Shown one piece after another: positions 44,986-53,251 of a stretch of 64,000 bases of DNA. Both the position numbers and the translations under genes were made by a program. How positions within the stretch are numbered: the stretch's first letter is position 1; each line of letters opens with the position of its first letter. The notes under the pieces are model-generated. The model searched no databases. It was not told the origin of the DNA and was given only the letters and a program-made list of their open reading frames with translations. This DNA is from Nonomuraea dietziae (GTDB taxonomy: Bacteria; Actinomycetota; Actinomycetes; Streptosporangiales; Streptosporangiaceae): positions 4,216,001 through 4,280,000 of the forward strand of contig NZ_JACIBV010000001.1 in NCBI RefSeq assembly GCF_014195505.1. Direction: 5' to 3'.

Positions 44986-45477
44986 CTACTTGACCCTTCT
45001 GTACTCCAGGTCGAAGTCGTGCTGCCATGACGTGCCGTCCTGCGACATCTCCCATGAGCAGGTGATGGAGGCGCCGTCCGCGCTGAGCGCGCCGGTGAAC
45101 CGCTGGTTGAAGCCCGGCGCCTCGCGCCAGATGCGCCACACGCCGTCGGCGAAGGTCATCCGGTAGACGCGGTGGACGCCTCGGCCGTCGGCGTAGAGCA
45201 TGGTGAACTCCTCCGACGCGTCGTCCAGACCGATGATCGCCGAGACGGGAAAGGGCGAGTTGGCCAGCCATTCGGGCGGGGCGTCCTCGGGGAGCTCCGC
45301 GTCCGTGCGCTGGAGCAGGAAGGCGCCGCCCTCCATCCACTCGACCACGCTTCTGCCGCCGGCGGTGGGTGTGTCACCCACGGTCGCCCAGATCTCCCAT
45401 TCGCCCACGAGGGCGTTCAGCCGCTGGAGGGCGGGGTGAGGTTCGCGCATCGCTTCGACTCCCTTCGTCTCTCCCAT
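44986..45477 (-). CDS. Small DUF1579-like lipocalin-type protein
   Basis: A 163-residue soluble protein. LQRLNALVGEWEIWATVG, VVEWMEGGAFLLQRTDAELP and FTMLYADGRGVHRVYRMTF are typical of the DUF1579/calycin-like group, which forms small beta barrels. The second Met (45450), after GGGAG, is an equally good start. It sits between two LVIVD paralogues on the same strand, but a hairpin separates it from the upstream one. The ligand is unknown. Confidence 0.78.
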   Translation of the reverse strand: MGETKGVEAMREPHPALQRLNALVGEWEIWATVGDTPTAGGRSVVEWMEGGAFLLQRTDAELPEDAPPEWLANSPFPVSAIIGLDDASEEFTMLYADGRGVHRVYRMTFADGVWRIWREAPGFNQRFTGALSADGASITCSWEMSQDGTSWQHDFDLEYRRVK

Positions 45478-45501
45478 TCACGCCGCTCCCCCTCACGATG
45501 T

Positions 45502-45537
45502 CGACCCCTGCGGCACGCACATCGGCCGCAGGGGTCG
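45502..45537 (-). terminator. Hairpin terminator after LVIVD paralogue 2
   Basis: A perfect 13-bp stem CGACCCCTGCGGC / GCCGCAGGGGTCG (45502-45514 / 45525-45537), 18 bp beyond the paralogue 2 stop. Confidence 0.72.
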
Positions 45538-45555
45538 TCAGGTCACACCGCTGGA

Positions 45556-46989
45556 TCAGCGGCCGTGCTCGGGGTACGAAGGCTGCGTCTGGGCGTTCAG
45601 GATGTCGAACTTGACGCTCTTCGCCTGGTTGGTACGGGGATCGTTGATGCGCAGGACGTCCAGGCCGAGGTTGAAGTCGGACCCGTAGATGTAGCCGTTG
45701 TAGTAGTAGGCCGACCAGAACCCGCCGCTGAGCGGCGGAGCGGTGGTGTCAGGCCCACGCTCGAAGTAGGCGATCTCCTCGGGACGCGACGAGTCGGTGA
45801 AGTCCACGACCGAGATGCCGCCCTGGTACCACGCCTGCACCATGATGTCCTTGCCCTTGACCGGGATCAGCGAGCCGTTGTGCGCGACGCAGTTCTCGGT
45901 GTCGGCCTGGTGGCGGGCGATCTTGAAGTAGCTGCGGAACTGGAGCTGGCCGCCGACGAGGTCGTAGTAGGCGTTGGCGCCGCGGTTCGGGCCGATGGCC
46001 TCGTTGCAGGTGGCGCGGGAGCCGCCGCCGAGCTCGTCGGTGAAGATGACCTTGGTCCCGGCGTTGTTGAACGTGGCCGAGTGCCAGAAGGCGAAGTTCA
46101 CCTCGTCGCGGACCGTGGTGGTGACGACCGGGCGCTCGCGGTCGGAGATGTCCATCAGGATGCCCTCGCCCATGCAGGCTCCGGCGGCGATGTCCTTCTC
46201 CGGGTAGGCGGTGATGTCGTGGCAGCCGGAGGTGGCGGACTTGCCGTTCGGGTACGGCAGCGGCACACCGGCGAAGCCGCCGTCGTCGGGCACGCCGTCG
46301 CCGTTGGTGTCACGGGTGGGCGGGAACAGCACCGGGGTGCTCAGGACCGTGGCCCCTGCGGGGTTGTCCAGCGGCACCTTGACGATGGAGATCAGGTCGT
46401 GCGGCGTCTTGCAGTCGGGGAAGTCCGCCGCAGGACCGTAGGAGGAGATGTAGAGGTAGACGTGCTTGGCCGCGTCGGCGCCCTTGCCCGGCACGATGGT
46501 GTGGGTGTGGGAGCCGCAGTTGGTCTCGACGGCCTTGACGTAGACCGGGTTGGCCTTGTCCTTGACGTCGAAGATGCGGATGCCCTCCCACGACTCCTTG
46601 ATCCGCGCGCTCTGGCCAGTGCTCTGACAGGAGTCGTTGTTCCTGGAGGAGTCGACGGAGCCGAACAGCAGGTCACCGTAGACGGAGACGTCCATCTGGC
46701 CACCGGGGCAGACCACGCTGCTCACCAGGGAGGTGCGCTTCGGGTGCTTGATGTCGTAGATGGAGAAGCCCTGGTAGTTGCCGACATAGGCGTAGTCGCC
46801 CTGGAAGGCCATGTCGGTGTGGATGTCGGCCAGGGCGGCCGGCTTGGGCACGTTGGTGACGTGCTCGATGTTGGCGCTCTTGGAGATCTGGCCAGGGGCG
46901 GGGATGTCGCTGGCCTGGGCCGGCAGGGCGGTGATCGTTAACGCGACGGCGGTGCCGAGCAGGACGAGGGCTCTACGAGGGATGAACAC
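45556..46989 (-). CDS. Secreted LVIVD-repeat protein, paralogue 2
   Basis: A 477-residue paralogue with a signal peptide (cut near ALPAQA, residue 26). It keeps all eight cysteines and the CGSHTHT, GCHDIT, FWHSATF and ENCVAHNGS motifs. Compared with paralogues 1 and 3 it has an added loop, PPTRDTNGDGVPDDGGFAG, which contains a DxNxDGxxD-type calcium-binding motif. Blades include FSIYDIKHPKRTSLVS and ISVVDFTDSSRPEEIA. Divergent from the DUF305 gene by 159 bp of unusually AT-rich DNA. Confidence 0.86.
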   Translation of the reverse strand: MFIPRRALVLLGTAVALTITALPAQASDIPAPGQISKSANIEHVTNVPKPAALADIHTDMAFQGDYAYVGNYQGFSIYDIKHPKRTSLVSSVVCPGGQMDVSVYGDLLFGSVDSSRNNDSCQSTGQSARIKESWEGIRIFDVKDKANPVYVKAVETNCGSHTHTIVPGKGADAAKHVYLYISSYGPAADFPDCKTPHDLISIVKVPLDNPAGATVLSTPVLFPPTRDTNGDGVPDDGGFAGVPLPYPNGKSATSGCHDITAYPEKDIAAGACMGEGILMDISDRERPVVTTTVRDEVNFAFWHSATFNNAGTKVIFTDELGGGSRATCNEAIGPNRGANAYYDLVGGQLQFRSYFKIARHQADTENCVAHNGSLIPVKGKDIMVQAWYQGGISVVDFTDSSRPEEIAYFERGPDTTAPPLSGGFWSAYYYNGYIYGSDFNLGLDVLRINDPRTNQAKSVKFDILNAQTQPSYPEHGR

Positions 46990-47148
46990 TCACGTTCCTC
47001 CGATAAGGGGGACATAAATGTAAAAATGGTGACGCCCCGATCTCACTCTCAGCTAGCACGCAGTACGTCAAATGTTATTGCGCTTTGCCATCTGTTAGAT
47101 GATCACGGTTCTGGTTTACAGTTCGCTCTCTCGACTCACGGAGGTCAG

Positions 47149-47784
47149 GTGCGCGCCGCGCTCGTTGTCATCACCTGTACGGTGGTCGCCCTCTCGGGCT
47201 GTAGCGGAGACAGCAGGACCGCCGCGCCCACGGCCGACTCGACGGCTCCGGTGATCGCGCCGGGAAGACCGGGCGAGCCCGCCAGGACGCTGTCGCCGGG
47301 CGAGGCCGTCACCGCGGTGCCCTCCCCCACCGCGAACGCGGTGGACGTGTCGTTCATGCAGGACATGATCATTCATCACCGCCAGGCGCTCGACATGGCG
47401 ATCCTCGCGCCGACGCGGGCCAAGTCGGAGAAGCTGAAGGGGTTGGCCTCCCGCATCAAGGACGCGCAGGGCCCCGAGATCCAGTACATGACCACCTGGC
47501 TCCAGGAGCAGGGCCAGAAGGTGCCCGAGCACCACGCGGCGCACGAGGGGATGCCTGGCATGGCGACGCCCGAGCAGATGGAGGCGCTCAAGGCCGCGTC
47601 GGGCGTGGAGTTCGACCGGCTCTTCCTGACCATGATGATCGCCCATCACCACGGAGCGATCACGATGGCGACCAAGGTGCTCGGAGAGGGCGCCCACCAA
47701 CGGATCTCCGAGCTCGCCAGCGACATCGGTGTCGAGCAGACCGCGGAGATCCGCCGCATGCAGGAGATGCAGGCGGCCCTGTAG
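47149..47784 (+). CDS. DUF305 lipoprotein
   Basis: A 211-residue lipoprotein starting at GTG 47149, chosen for the GGAGG site just upstream and the signal that follows. The lipobox ALSGC puts Cys at 18. The DUF305 domain has VSFMQDMIIHHRQALDMAIL and LTMMIAHHHGAITMATKVL, with His and Met positions that suggest metal, often copper, binding. DUF305 proteins are linked to copper handling in some bacteria. Here it is surrounded by secreted LVIVD proteins, so a joint envelope role is possible. Confidence 0.92.
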   Translation: MRAALVVITCTVVALSGCSGDSRTAAPTADSTAPVIAPGRPGEPARTLSPGEAVTAVPSPTANAVDVSFMQDMIIHHRQALDMAILAPTRAKSEKLKGLASRIKDAQGPEIQYMTTWLQEQGQKVPEHHAAHEGMPGMATPEQMEALKAASGVEFDRLFLTMMIAHHHGAITMATKVLGEGAHQRISELASDIGVEQTAEIRRMQEMQAAL

Positions 47785-47810
47785 ACGCCCCGCGGGCCTG
47801 CGAGGGCGAA

Positions 47811-47836
47811 GGCGGCTCCCTGGCGCGGGAGCCGCC
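47811..47836. terminator. Bidirectional hairpin between DUF305 and LVIVD paralogue 3
   Basis: GGCGGCTCCC (47811-47820) / GGGAGCCGCC (47827-47836), a 10-bp perfect stem with a 6-base loop between two convergent genes. Confidence 0.72.
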
Positions 47837-47845
47837 CCGAGGACC

Positions 47846-49207
47846 TCAGTGGCCGCGTTCGCGGTACCTGGACTGGGTCTGGACGTTCAGCCGGTCGAAC
47901 GTCACGCGTCGCGCCTGGTTGACGCGCCGGTCGTCGACCCTGAACACGTCGAACCCGCGGAAGATCTCGCTGCCGAAGATGTAGCCGTTGTAGTAGTAGG
48001 CCGACCAGTAGCCGCCGAGCCTGAGCTGGGTGTCGGAGATCGGGCCTCGGTCGAAGAAGGCGATCTCCTGCGGGTTGGCCGAGTCGGTGAAGTCCCAGAC
48101 CGACAGCCCGCCCTGGTACCAGGCCTGGACCATGATGTCGCGGCCCTTGACCGGGATCAGCGAGCCGTTGTGGGCCACGCAGTTCTCGGTGTTCGTCTGG
48201 ATCCTGGAGATCTTGTAGTAGCTCTTGAAGACGAGCTTCTTGCCGACGATGTCGAGGATCGCGTCGGCGCCCCTGGTCGGGCCCTCGGCCGCGGTGCAGC
48301 GGGCCTGGGTGCCGCCGCCGAGCTCGTCGGTGAAGACCACCTTGGTGCCTGCGTTGTTGAAGGTCGCCGAGTGCCAGAACGCGAAGTTCGTGTCTCTGAC
48401 CGTGTCGATGACCTTGGGATTCTCCCTGTCGGAGATGTCCATGAGCACGCCGTCACCCATGCAGGCGCCGGCGGCGAGGTCCTTCTCGGCGTAGACGGTG
48501 ATGTCGTGGCAGCCGCTGGTGTCGGCGAGCAGGTTGGGCTGCTGGGTCCTGTCGTTGCCGCCGTCGGGGAAGATCACCGGCATGTTGACCACGGCGGCCG
48601 CGGTCGGGTTGCGGACGGGGACCTTCACCACCGAGATGCGGTCGTGCGGCGGCTGGCAGTCGGGCAGGTTCGCGGCGGGGAAGTAGGACGAGACGTAGAC
48701 GTAGAAGGCGTCACGCGACTTGCCGGGCACCAGCGTGTGGGTGTGCGAGCCGCAGTTCGTCTCGACCGACTTGACGTACTTCGGGTTGGCCTTGTCGCTG
48801 ACGTCGAAGATCCGCAGACCCTCCCACGAGCTCTTCACGCTCGGTGACTGACCCGTGCTGGCGCAGGAGTCGTCCTTCATCGAGTCGTCGACGGAGGTGA
48901 CGAGGATGTCGCCGTAGATCGTGACGTCCATCTGGCCGCCGGGACAGCTGACCGTGCTGACCAGCTTGGGGCGCTTCGGGCGGCTGATGTCGTAGATCGA
49001 GAAGCCGGTGTAGCTGCCCACGTAGGCGTAGTCGCCCTGGAAGGCGATGTCGGTGTTGATCTGCACACCGGCGGGCAGATCGAGGTGGGCTTCGTGCCGG
49101 ATGTTGTCACTCTTGGTGACCTCGTCGGCGGCCGAGGCGGGGACGGGGACCAGGGCGATCGCCACCACGATCCCTGCCACGAGGGAGGATAAGCCACGCA
49201 ATCTCAT
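47846..49207 (-). CDS. Secreted LVIVD-repeat protein, paralogue 3
   Basis: A 453-residue paralogue with signal peptide (cut after PASA, about residue 26). All eight shared cysteines and the CGSHTHT, GCHDIT, FWHSATF and ENCVAHNGS motifs are kept. Blades include FSIYDISRPKRPKLVS, LRIFDVSDKANPKYVK and LSVWDFTDSANPQEIA. It is convergent with DUF305. The three copies probably arose by local duplication with the intervening genes inserted or kept. The function is unknown. Confidence 0.85.
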   Translation of the reverse strand: MRLRGLSSLVAGIVVAIALVPVPASAADEVTKSDNIRHEAHLDLPAGVQINTDIAFQGDYAYVGSYTGFSIYDISRPKRPKLVSTVSCPGGQMDVTIYGDILVTSVDDSMKDDSCASTGQSPSVKSSWEGLRIFDVSDKANPKYVKSVETNCGSHTHTLVPGKSRDAFYVYVSSYFPAANLPDCQPPHDRISVVKVPVRNPTAAAVVNMPVIFPDGGNDRTQQPNLLADTSGCHDITVYAEKDLAAGACMGDGVLMDISDRENPKVIDTVRDTNFAFWHSATFNNAGTKVVFTDELGGGTQARCTAAEGPTRGADAILDIVGKKLVFKSYYKISRIQTNTENCVAHNGSLIPVKGRDIMVQAWYQGGLSVWDFTDSANPQEIAFFDRGPISDTQLRLGGYWSAYYYNGYIFGSEIFRGFDVFRVDDRRVNQARRVTFDRLNVQTQSRYRERGH

Positions 49208-49301
49208 GGAGCCTCCAGAGACGGAAATGCCCTGGATTATCCATGTCGTTCAGCGATCAACCAAGTGATTGTCCGGGAACTGTCACGCGAAATCCGGTAC
49301 G

Positions 49302-50630
49302 TCAGGAGCCCGTGCGCCAGGAGTGCAGGTAGTCCTCCTGGTCCGCGGTCAGCCGGTCGATCTCGATGCCCGTCGCGGCCAGCTTCAGCCGTGCCACTTC
49401 GACGTCGATGTCCTCGGGCACGTCGTAGACGCCCGGCGCCAGGTTCAGCCGCTCGGCGGCCAGCCAGGCGACGGCCAGGGCCTGGGCGGAGAAGGACATG
49501 TCCATGACGGCGGCGGGGTGCCCCTCGGCAGCGGTCAGGTTGACCAGCCGTCCCTCGGCCAGCAGCAGCAGGCGGCGGCCGTCGGCGAGCACGTACTCGT
49601 CGGTGTTGGGCCGCACGCCCTGGTTGAGCGAGACGGCCATCTCCTCCAGCGCGCGTACGTCGATCTCCACGTCGAAGTGGCCCGCGTTGGCCAGGATCGC
49701 GCCGTCCCTCATCAGCGCCAGGTGCTCGGCCCTGATGACGTCGCGGTTGCCGGTGACCGTGATGAACAGGTCGCCCACCAGGGCCGCGGACTCCATCGGC
49801 CGCACCTCGTAGCCCTGCAGCGAGGCGTCGAGCGCCTTGACAGGGTCGATCTCGGTGACGATCACGCGGGCGCCCAGGCCCTTGGCCCGCTCGGCGACGC
49901 CGCGCCCGCAGTAGCCGAACCCCGCGACGATCACCGTGCGCCCCGCGAGCATGAGGTTGGTGGCACGCATGATGCCGTCGAGCGTGGACTGGCCGGTGCC
50001 GTACCTGTTGTCGAACATCCGCTTGGTCCGGGTGTCGTTGACCGCGACCATGGGGAAGCGCAGCGCGCCTTCGGCGGCCATCTGGCGCAGGCGGATGATG
50101 CCGGTGGTGGTCTCCTCGCAGCCGCCGCTGACGCCTCCGAGCAGGTCGGTGCGCTCGGTGTGCAGGATGTTGACCAGGTCGCAGCCGTCGTCGAGGACCA
50201 GGTCGGGTGCCAGGTCGAGCGCCTGGTGGATGTGGCGGTAGTAGGTGGCCCTGTCGACGCCCGCGCGCGCGTGGACCGCGATGTCGTAGGACCTGAGCGC
50301 CTCGGCGACGTCGTCCTGGGTGGAGAGCGGGTTGGAGGCGGCCAGCGCGATCTGCGCGCCGCCGGCCTTGAGCGCGCCCATCAGGACGGCGGTCTCGGCG
50401 GTGACGTGCAGGCACGCGGCGATCCTGAGCCCCTCGAGGGGGCGCTCCCTGCCGAACCGCTCCCCGATCGCCGTCAGCACCGGCATCGCGCGGCCGGCCC
50501 CAGGCGATCCTCCGCTCTCCCACAACCTCTCCTCCATCCTGTACGGCACAGCCAAGTCGAGCCCACCGTGGTCACCGGTGACCGTCGGTCCATCACGCCA
50601 CTCCAGCGCGACTCCGGTCCTCGCCGTCAC
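49302..50630 (-). CDS. Short-type S-adenosylhomocysteine hydrolase paralogue
   Basis: A protein of up to 442 residues in the adenosylhomocysteinase family. It has GLRIAACLHVTAETAVLMGAL, the substrate Lys/Asp segment VNDTRTKRMFDNRYGTGQS, the NAD-binding VIVAGFGYCGRGVAERAKG and GHFDVEID. It lacks the roughly 40-residue insertion of the canonical enzyme next door and resembles archaeal or Thermotoga-type forms, some of which act on S-inosylhomocysteine. The start is uncertain: Met32 (50537) is a good alternative. It could support a parallel methylation cycle or specialised pathway. Confidence 0.83.
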   Translation of the reverse strand: MTARTGVALEWRDGPTVTGDHGGLDLAVPYRMEERLWESGGSPGAGRAMPVLTAIGERFGRERPLEGLRIAACLHVTAETAVLMGALKAGGAQIALAASNPLSTQDDVAEALRSYDIAVHARAGVDRATYYRHIHQALDLAPDLVLDDGCDLVNILHTERTDLLGGVSGGCEETTTGIIRLRQMAAEGALRFPMVAVNDTRTKRMFDNRYGTGQSTLDGIMRATNLMLAGRTVIVAGFGYCGRGVAERAKGLGARVIVTEIDPVKALDASLQGYEVRPMESAALVGDLFITVTGNRDVIRAEHLALMRDGAILANAGHFDVEIDVRALEEMAVSLNQGVRPNTDEYVLADGRRLLLLAEGRLVNLTAAEGHPAAVMDMSFSAQALAVAWLAAERLNLAPGVYDVPEDIDVEVARLKLAATGIEIDRLTADQEDYLHSWRTGS

Positions 50631-50764
50631 GCCGCCCCACCTTCTCGTCGAGCGAGAGCGTCACGGGCACGTGACGGCGGGCCAACCGCAGCCCCGCTGG
50701 GCGGCGCGCCTTCGACGGACGGACCACAGGACCGCGCAGGCGTGGACGCGACCTGCCGTCACGG

Positions 50765-50806
50765 ACGTGGTGGGCCGGACGGGGTGGGCCGGATGTGGTG
50801 GGCCGG
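50765..50806. repeat. 14-bp tandem repeat (three copies)
   Basis: Three copies of ACGTGGTGGGCCGG, with one or two changes each, at 50765, 50779 and 50793, just beyond the ahcY terminator. Confidence 0.8.
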
Positions 50807-50814
50807 ATGTGGCA

Positions 50815-50847
50815 CGGCGGCGGGCGACCAGAGGACGCCCGCCGCCG
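50815..50847 (-). terminator. Hairpin terminator after ahcY
   Basis: A perfect 12-bp stem CGGCGGCGGGCG / CGCCCGCCGCCG (50815-50826 / 50836-50847) with a 9-base loop, 16 bp beyond the ahcY stop. Confidence 0.75.
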
Positions 50848-50862
50848 CGATGATCGAAGGGA

Positions 50863-52291
50863 TCAGTACCGGTAGTGCTCCGGCTTGTACGGGCCCTCGA
50901 CGTTCACGCCGATGTACTCGGCCTGCGCCTTGGTCAGCGTGGTGAGCTTGACGCCCAGCGCGTCGAGGTGGAGGCGGGCGACCTTCTCGTCCAGGTGCTT
51001 GGGCAGCGTGTAGACGCCGATCGGGTACTCCTCGGTCTTGGTGAAGAGCTCGATCTGCGCGATGACCTGGTTGGTGAAGGAGTTGGACATCACGAACGAC
51101 GGGTGGCCGGTCGCGCAGCCCAGGTTCATCAGGCGGCCCTCGGCGAGCACGAGGATGGAGTGACCGTCCTCGAAGACCCACTCGTCGACCTGCGGCTTGA
51201 TGTTGTTCCTGACGATGCCGGGCGTCTTGGCCAGGCCGGCCATGTCGATCTCGTTGTCGAAGTGGCCGATGTTGGACACGATCGCCTGGTGCTTCATCCT
51301 GGCCATGTGGTCGGCCGTGATGATGTCGAAGTTGCCGGTCGTGGTCACGAAGATGTCGGCGATGCCGACGACCTCGTCGAGCGTGGTGACCTGGAAGCCG
51401 TCCATGGCCGCCTGCAGCGCGCAGATCGGGTCGATCTCGGTGACGATGACGCGGGCGCCCTGGCCGCGCAGCGCGTCGGCGCAGCCCTTGCCGACGTCGC
51501 CGTAACCGCAGACCACGGCCACCTTGCCGCCGATGAGCACGTCGGTGGCGCGGTTGAGGCCGTCGATGACCGAGTGGCGGCAGCCGTACTTGTTGTCGAA
51601 CTTCGACTTGGTCACCGAGTCGTTGACGTTGATCGCGGGGAAGAGCAGCGTGCCGCTCTTGAACATCTCGTAGAGGCGGTGGACACCGGTGGTGGTCTCC
51701 TCCGTCACGCCCTTGATCTGCTCAGCGATCTTCGTCCACTTCTTCTCCTCGCCGACCGTGCGGGTGAGCAGGTCGATGATGACGTGCCACTCCTCGGGGT
51801 CGCTCTCGGTGGCGGAGGGGACGGCGCCGGCCTTCTCGTACTCGGCGCCCTTGTGGACCAGGAGCGTGGCGTCACCGCCGTCGTCGAGGATCATGTTCGG
51901 GCCCTCGCCGCCAGGCCAGGTGAGCGCCTGCTCGGTGCACCACCAGTACTCCTCCAGCGTCTCGCCCTTCCAGGCGAAGACGGGGACACCCTGCGGGTTG
52001 TCGACGGTGCCGTTGGGGCCGACGGCGACGGCCCGCGGCGGCGTGGTCCTGGGTGGAGAAGATGTTGCAGCTGACCCAGCGGACCTCGGCGCCGAGCGCC
52101 ACGAGCGTCTCGATGAGGACGGCGGTCTGGATCGTCATGTGCAGCGAGCCCATGATCTTCGCGCCGCGGAGGGGCTGGGAGGCCGCGTACTCCTTGCGAA
52201 CCGCCATGAGGCCGGGCATCTCGTGCTCGGCGAGCCGGATCTCCTTGCGGCCGAAGTCGGCAAGTGAAAGGTCGGCGACCTTGAAGTCCAT
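50863..52291 (-). CDS. ahcY: S-adenosylhomocysteine hydrolase (canonical), frameshifted
   Basis: The canonical adenosylhomocysteinase, about 475 residues if one base is removed. The N-terminal 87 residues (MDFKVADLSLADFGRKEIRL to NIFSTQDHAAA) are in one frame, and the rest (VFAWKGETLEEYWWCTEQAL and on) in the next. The break is at CCC 52032-52034 (GGG coding); dropping one G gives the expected HAAAAVAVGPNG. The NAD site is VAVVCGYGDVGKGCA and the C-terminus EGPYKPEHYRY is complete. The enzyme recycles SAH to homocysteine and adenosine and is normally indispensable, so an error is far more likely than a mutation. Divergent from a MerR gene. Confidence 0.92.
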
Positions 52292-52391
52292 CTGTTTACC
52301 CCTCGCGAAACGAAGTTGTCGCCGTCGAGTCTAGGTGGGGCCGTTTCGTGTCGCATCCCGAGGGGGTTGAATCTTCCACAAGAATGTAAGG

Positions 52392-52751
52392 ATGCGCATC
52401 ACAGAGGCAGCCAGGCGGTTGGGGATGTCCCCTCGCATGCTCCGTTACAGGGAGGCGCTCGGGCTCCTGCCACCGGTCAGGGAGCGCGGAGCGCACCGCA
52501 GGTTCAGCGAGGACGACCTCACGGCGGTGGCCCAGGCGGTGGAGCTGGAGCGGCGTTTCGACGTCTCCCCCGCCGAACTGGCCTTCGCGCTGCGGGCACT
52601 GAGCGAGCCTGGGGTGGCGCAGGCCGTACGGGATCTGGGGCTGCGGATCGGGCGGCTGCAGGCTCCGAGGCGGGCCCTCGACTTCGAGAAGGAGAAGGCG
52701 CTGCGATTGCTGCAAACCAGAGGCCCTCGCAGGCCGTCCAACGGAGTATGA
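52392..52751 (+). CDS. MerR-family transcriptional regulator
   Basis: A 119-residue MerR-type protein. The winged helix is RITEAARRLGMSPRMLRYRE, followed by LGLLPPVRERGAHRRFSEDDL and a coiled dimerisation helix. It has no metal-binding Cys pair or long effector domain, so its signal is unknown. Its TGA overlaps the next ATG, and it is divergent from ahcY by 100 bp, so it may regulate either. Confidence 0.88.
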   Translation: MRITEAARRLGMSPRMLRYREALGLLPPVRERGAHRRFSEDDLTAVAQAVELERRFDVSPAELAFALRALSEPGVAQAVRDLGLRIGRLQAPRRALDFEKEKALRLLQTRGPRRPSNGV

Positions 52752-53221
52752 AAGAGCTCATCCTCGCCACCGCCCTCGCCCTGACGCCCGCCACGGCCAC
52801 AGGCCCCACCGTGAAGGTCTACTTCTCCGCCGACCTCGGCATTCCCGGCAAGGTCGTCGCCGTCAGCAGGAAGGCCCCCGACAGCGGGGTCGCCAAGTTC
52901 GCCGTCCAGCAGCTCATCAAGGGCCCGACCAAGGCCGAGCGCAAACGCGGGTTGCACTCGGAGCTCGGCCGTCAGATCAAGGGCAGGTCGGACTGCGGCG
53001 CCGACTTCCAGCTGAAGATCAAGCACGGCACCGCGACACTGCGCTTCTGCCGCACGGTGATGGGGCTCGGCGTCGGCGCCGACGCCCGCATCCTGCACAC
53101 GATCGACAGGACGCTGCGCCAGTTCGCCAGCGTGAAGAAGGTCGTCACGCTGGACAAGGGCGGCCGCTGCCTGTTCGACCAGACCGACGCGGGCACCTCC
53201 TGCGTCACCGGCCACGAGTAG
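52748..53221 (+). CDS. Secreted GerMN-like domain protein
   Basis: A 157-residue protein with a short signal peptide (ILATALALTPATA). The mature part has VKVYFSADLG, AVQQLIKGPTKAERKRGLHSEL (landmark LIKGPTKAERKRGL) and LRQFASVKKVVTLDKGGRC, matching the GerMN fold seen in spore germination proteins and LpqB. Four Cys may form two disulfides. It is translationally coupled to the MerR gene (ATGA). Target or ligand unknown. Confidence 0.78.
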   Translation: MKELILATALALTPATATGPTVKVYFSADLGIPGKVVAVSRKAPDSGVAKFAVQQLIKGPTKAERKRGLHSELGRQIKGRSDCGADFQLKIKHGTATLRFCRTVMGLGVGADARILHTIDRTLRQFASVKKVVTLDKGGRCLFDQTDAGTSCVTGHE

Positions 53222-53251
53222 GGCCTCGTGGCCGGGCTCGCCTGACGGGGC

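Noticed and set aside
52292..52391. SAH riboswitch in front of ahcY
   Set aside because: The 100-bp leader lacks the conserved elements of that class; only a ribosome site is visible.
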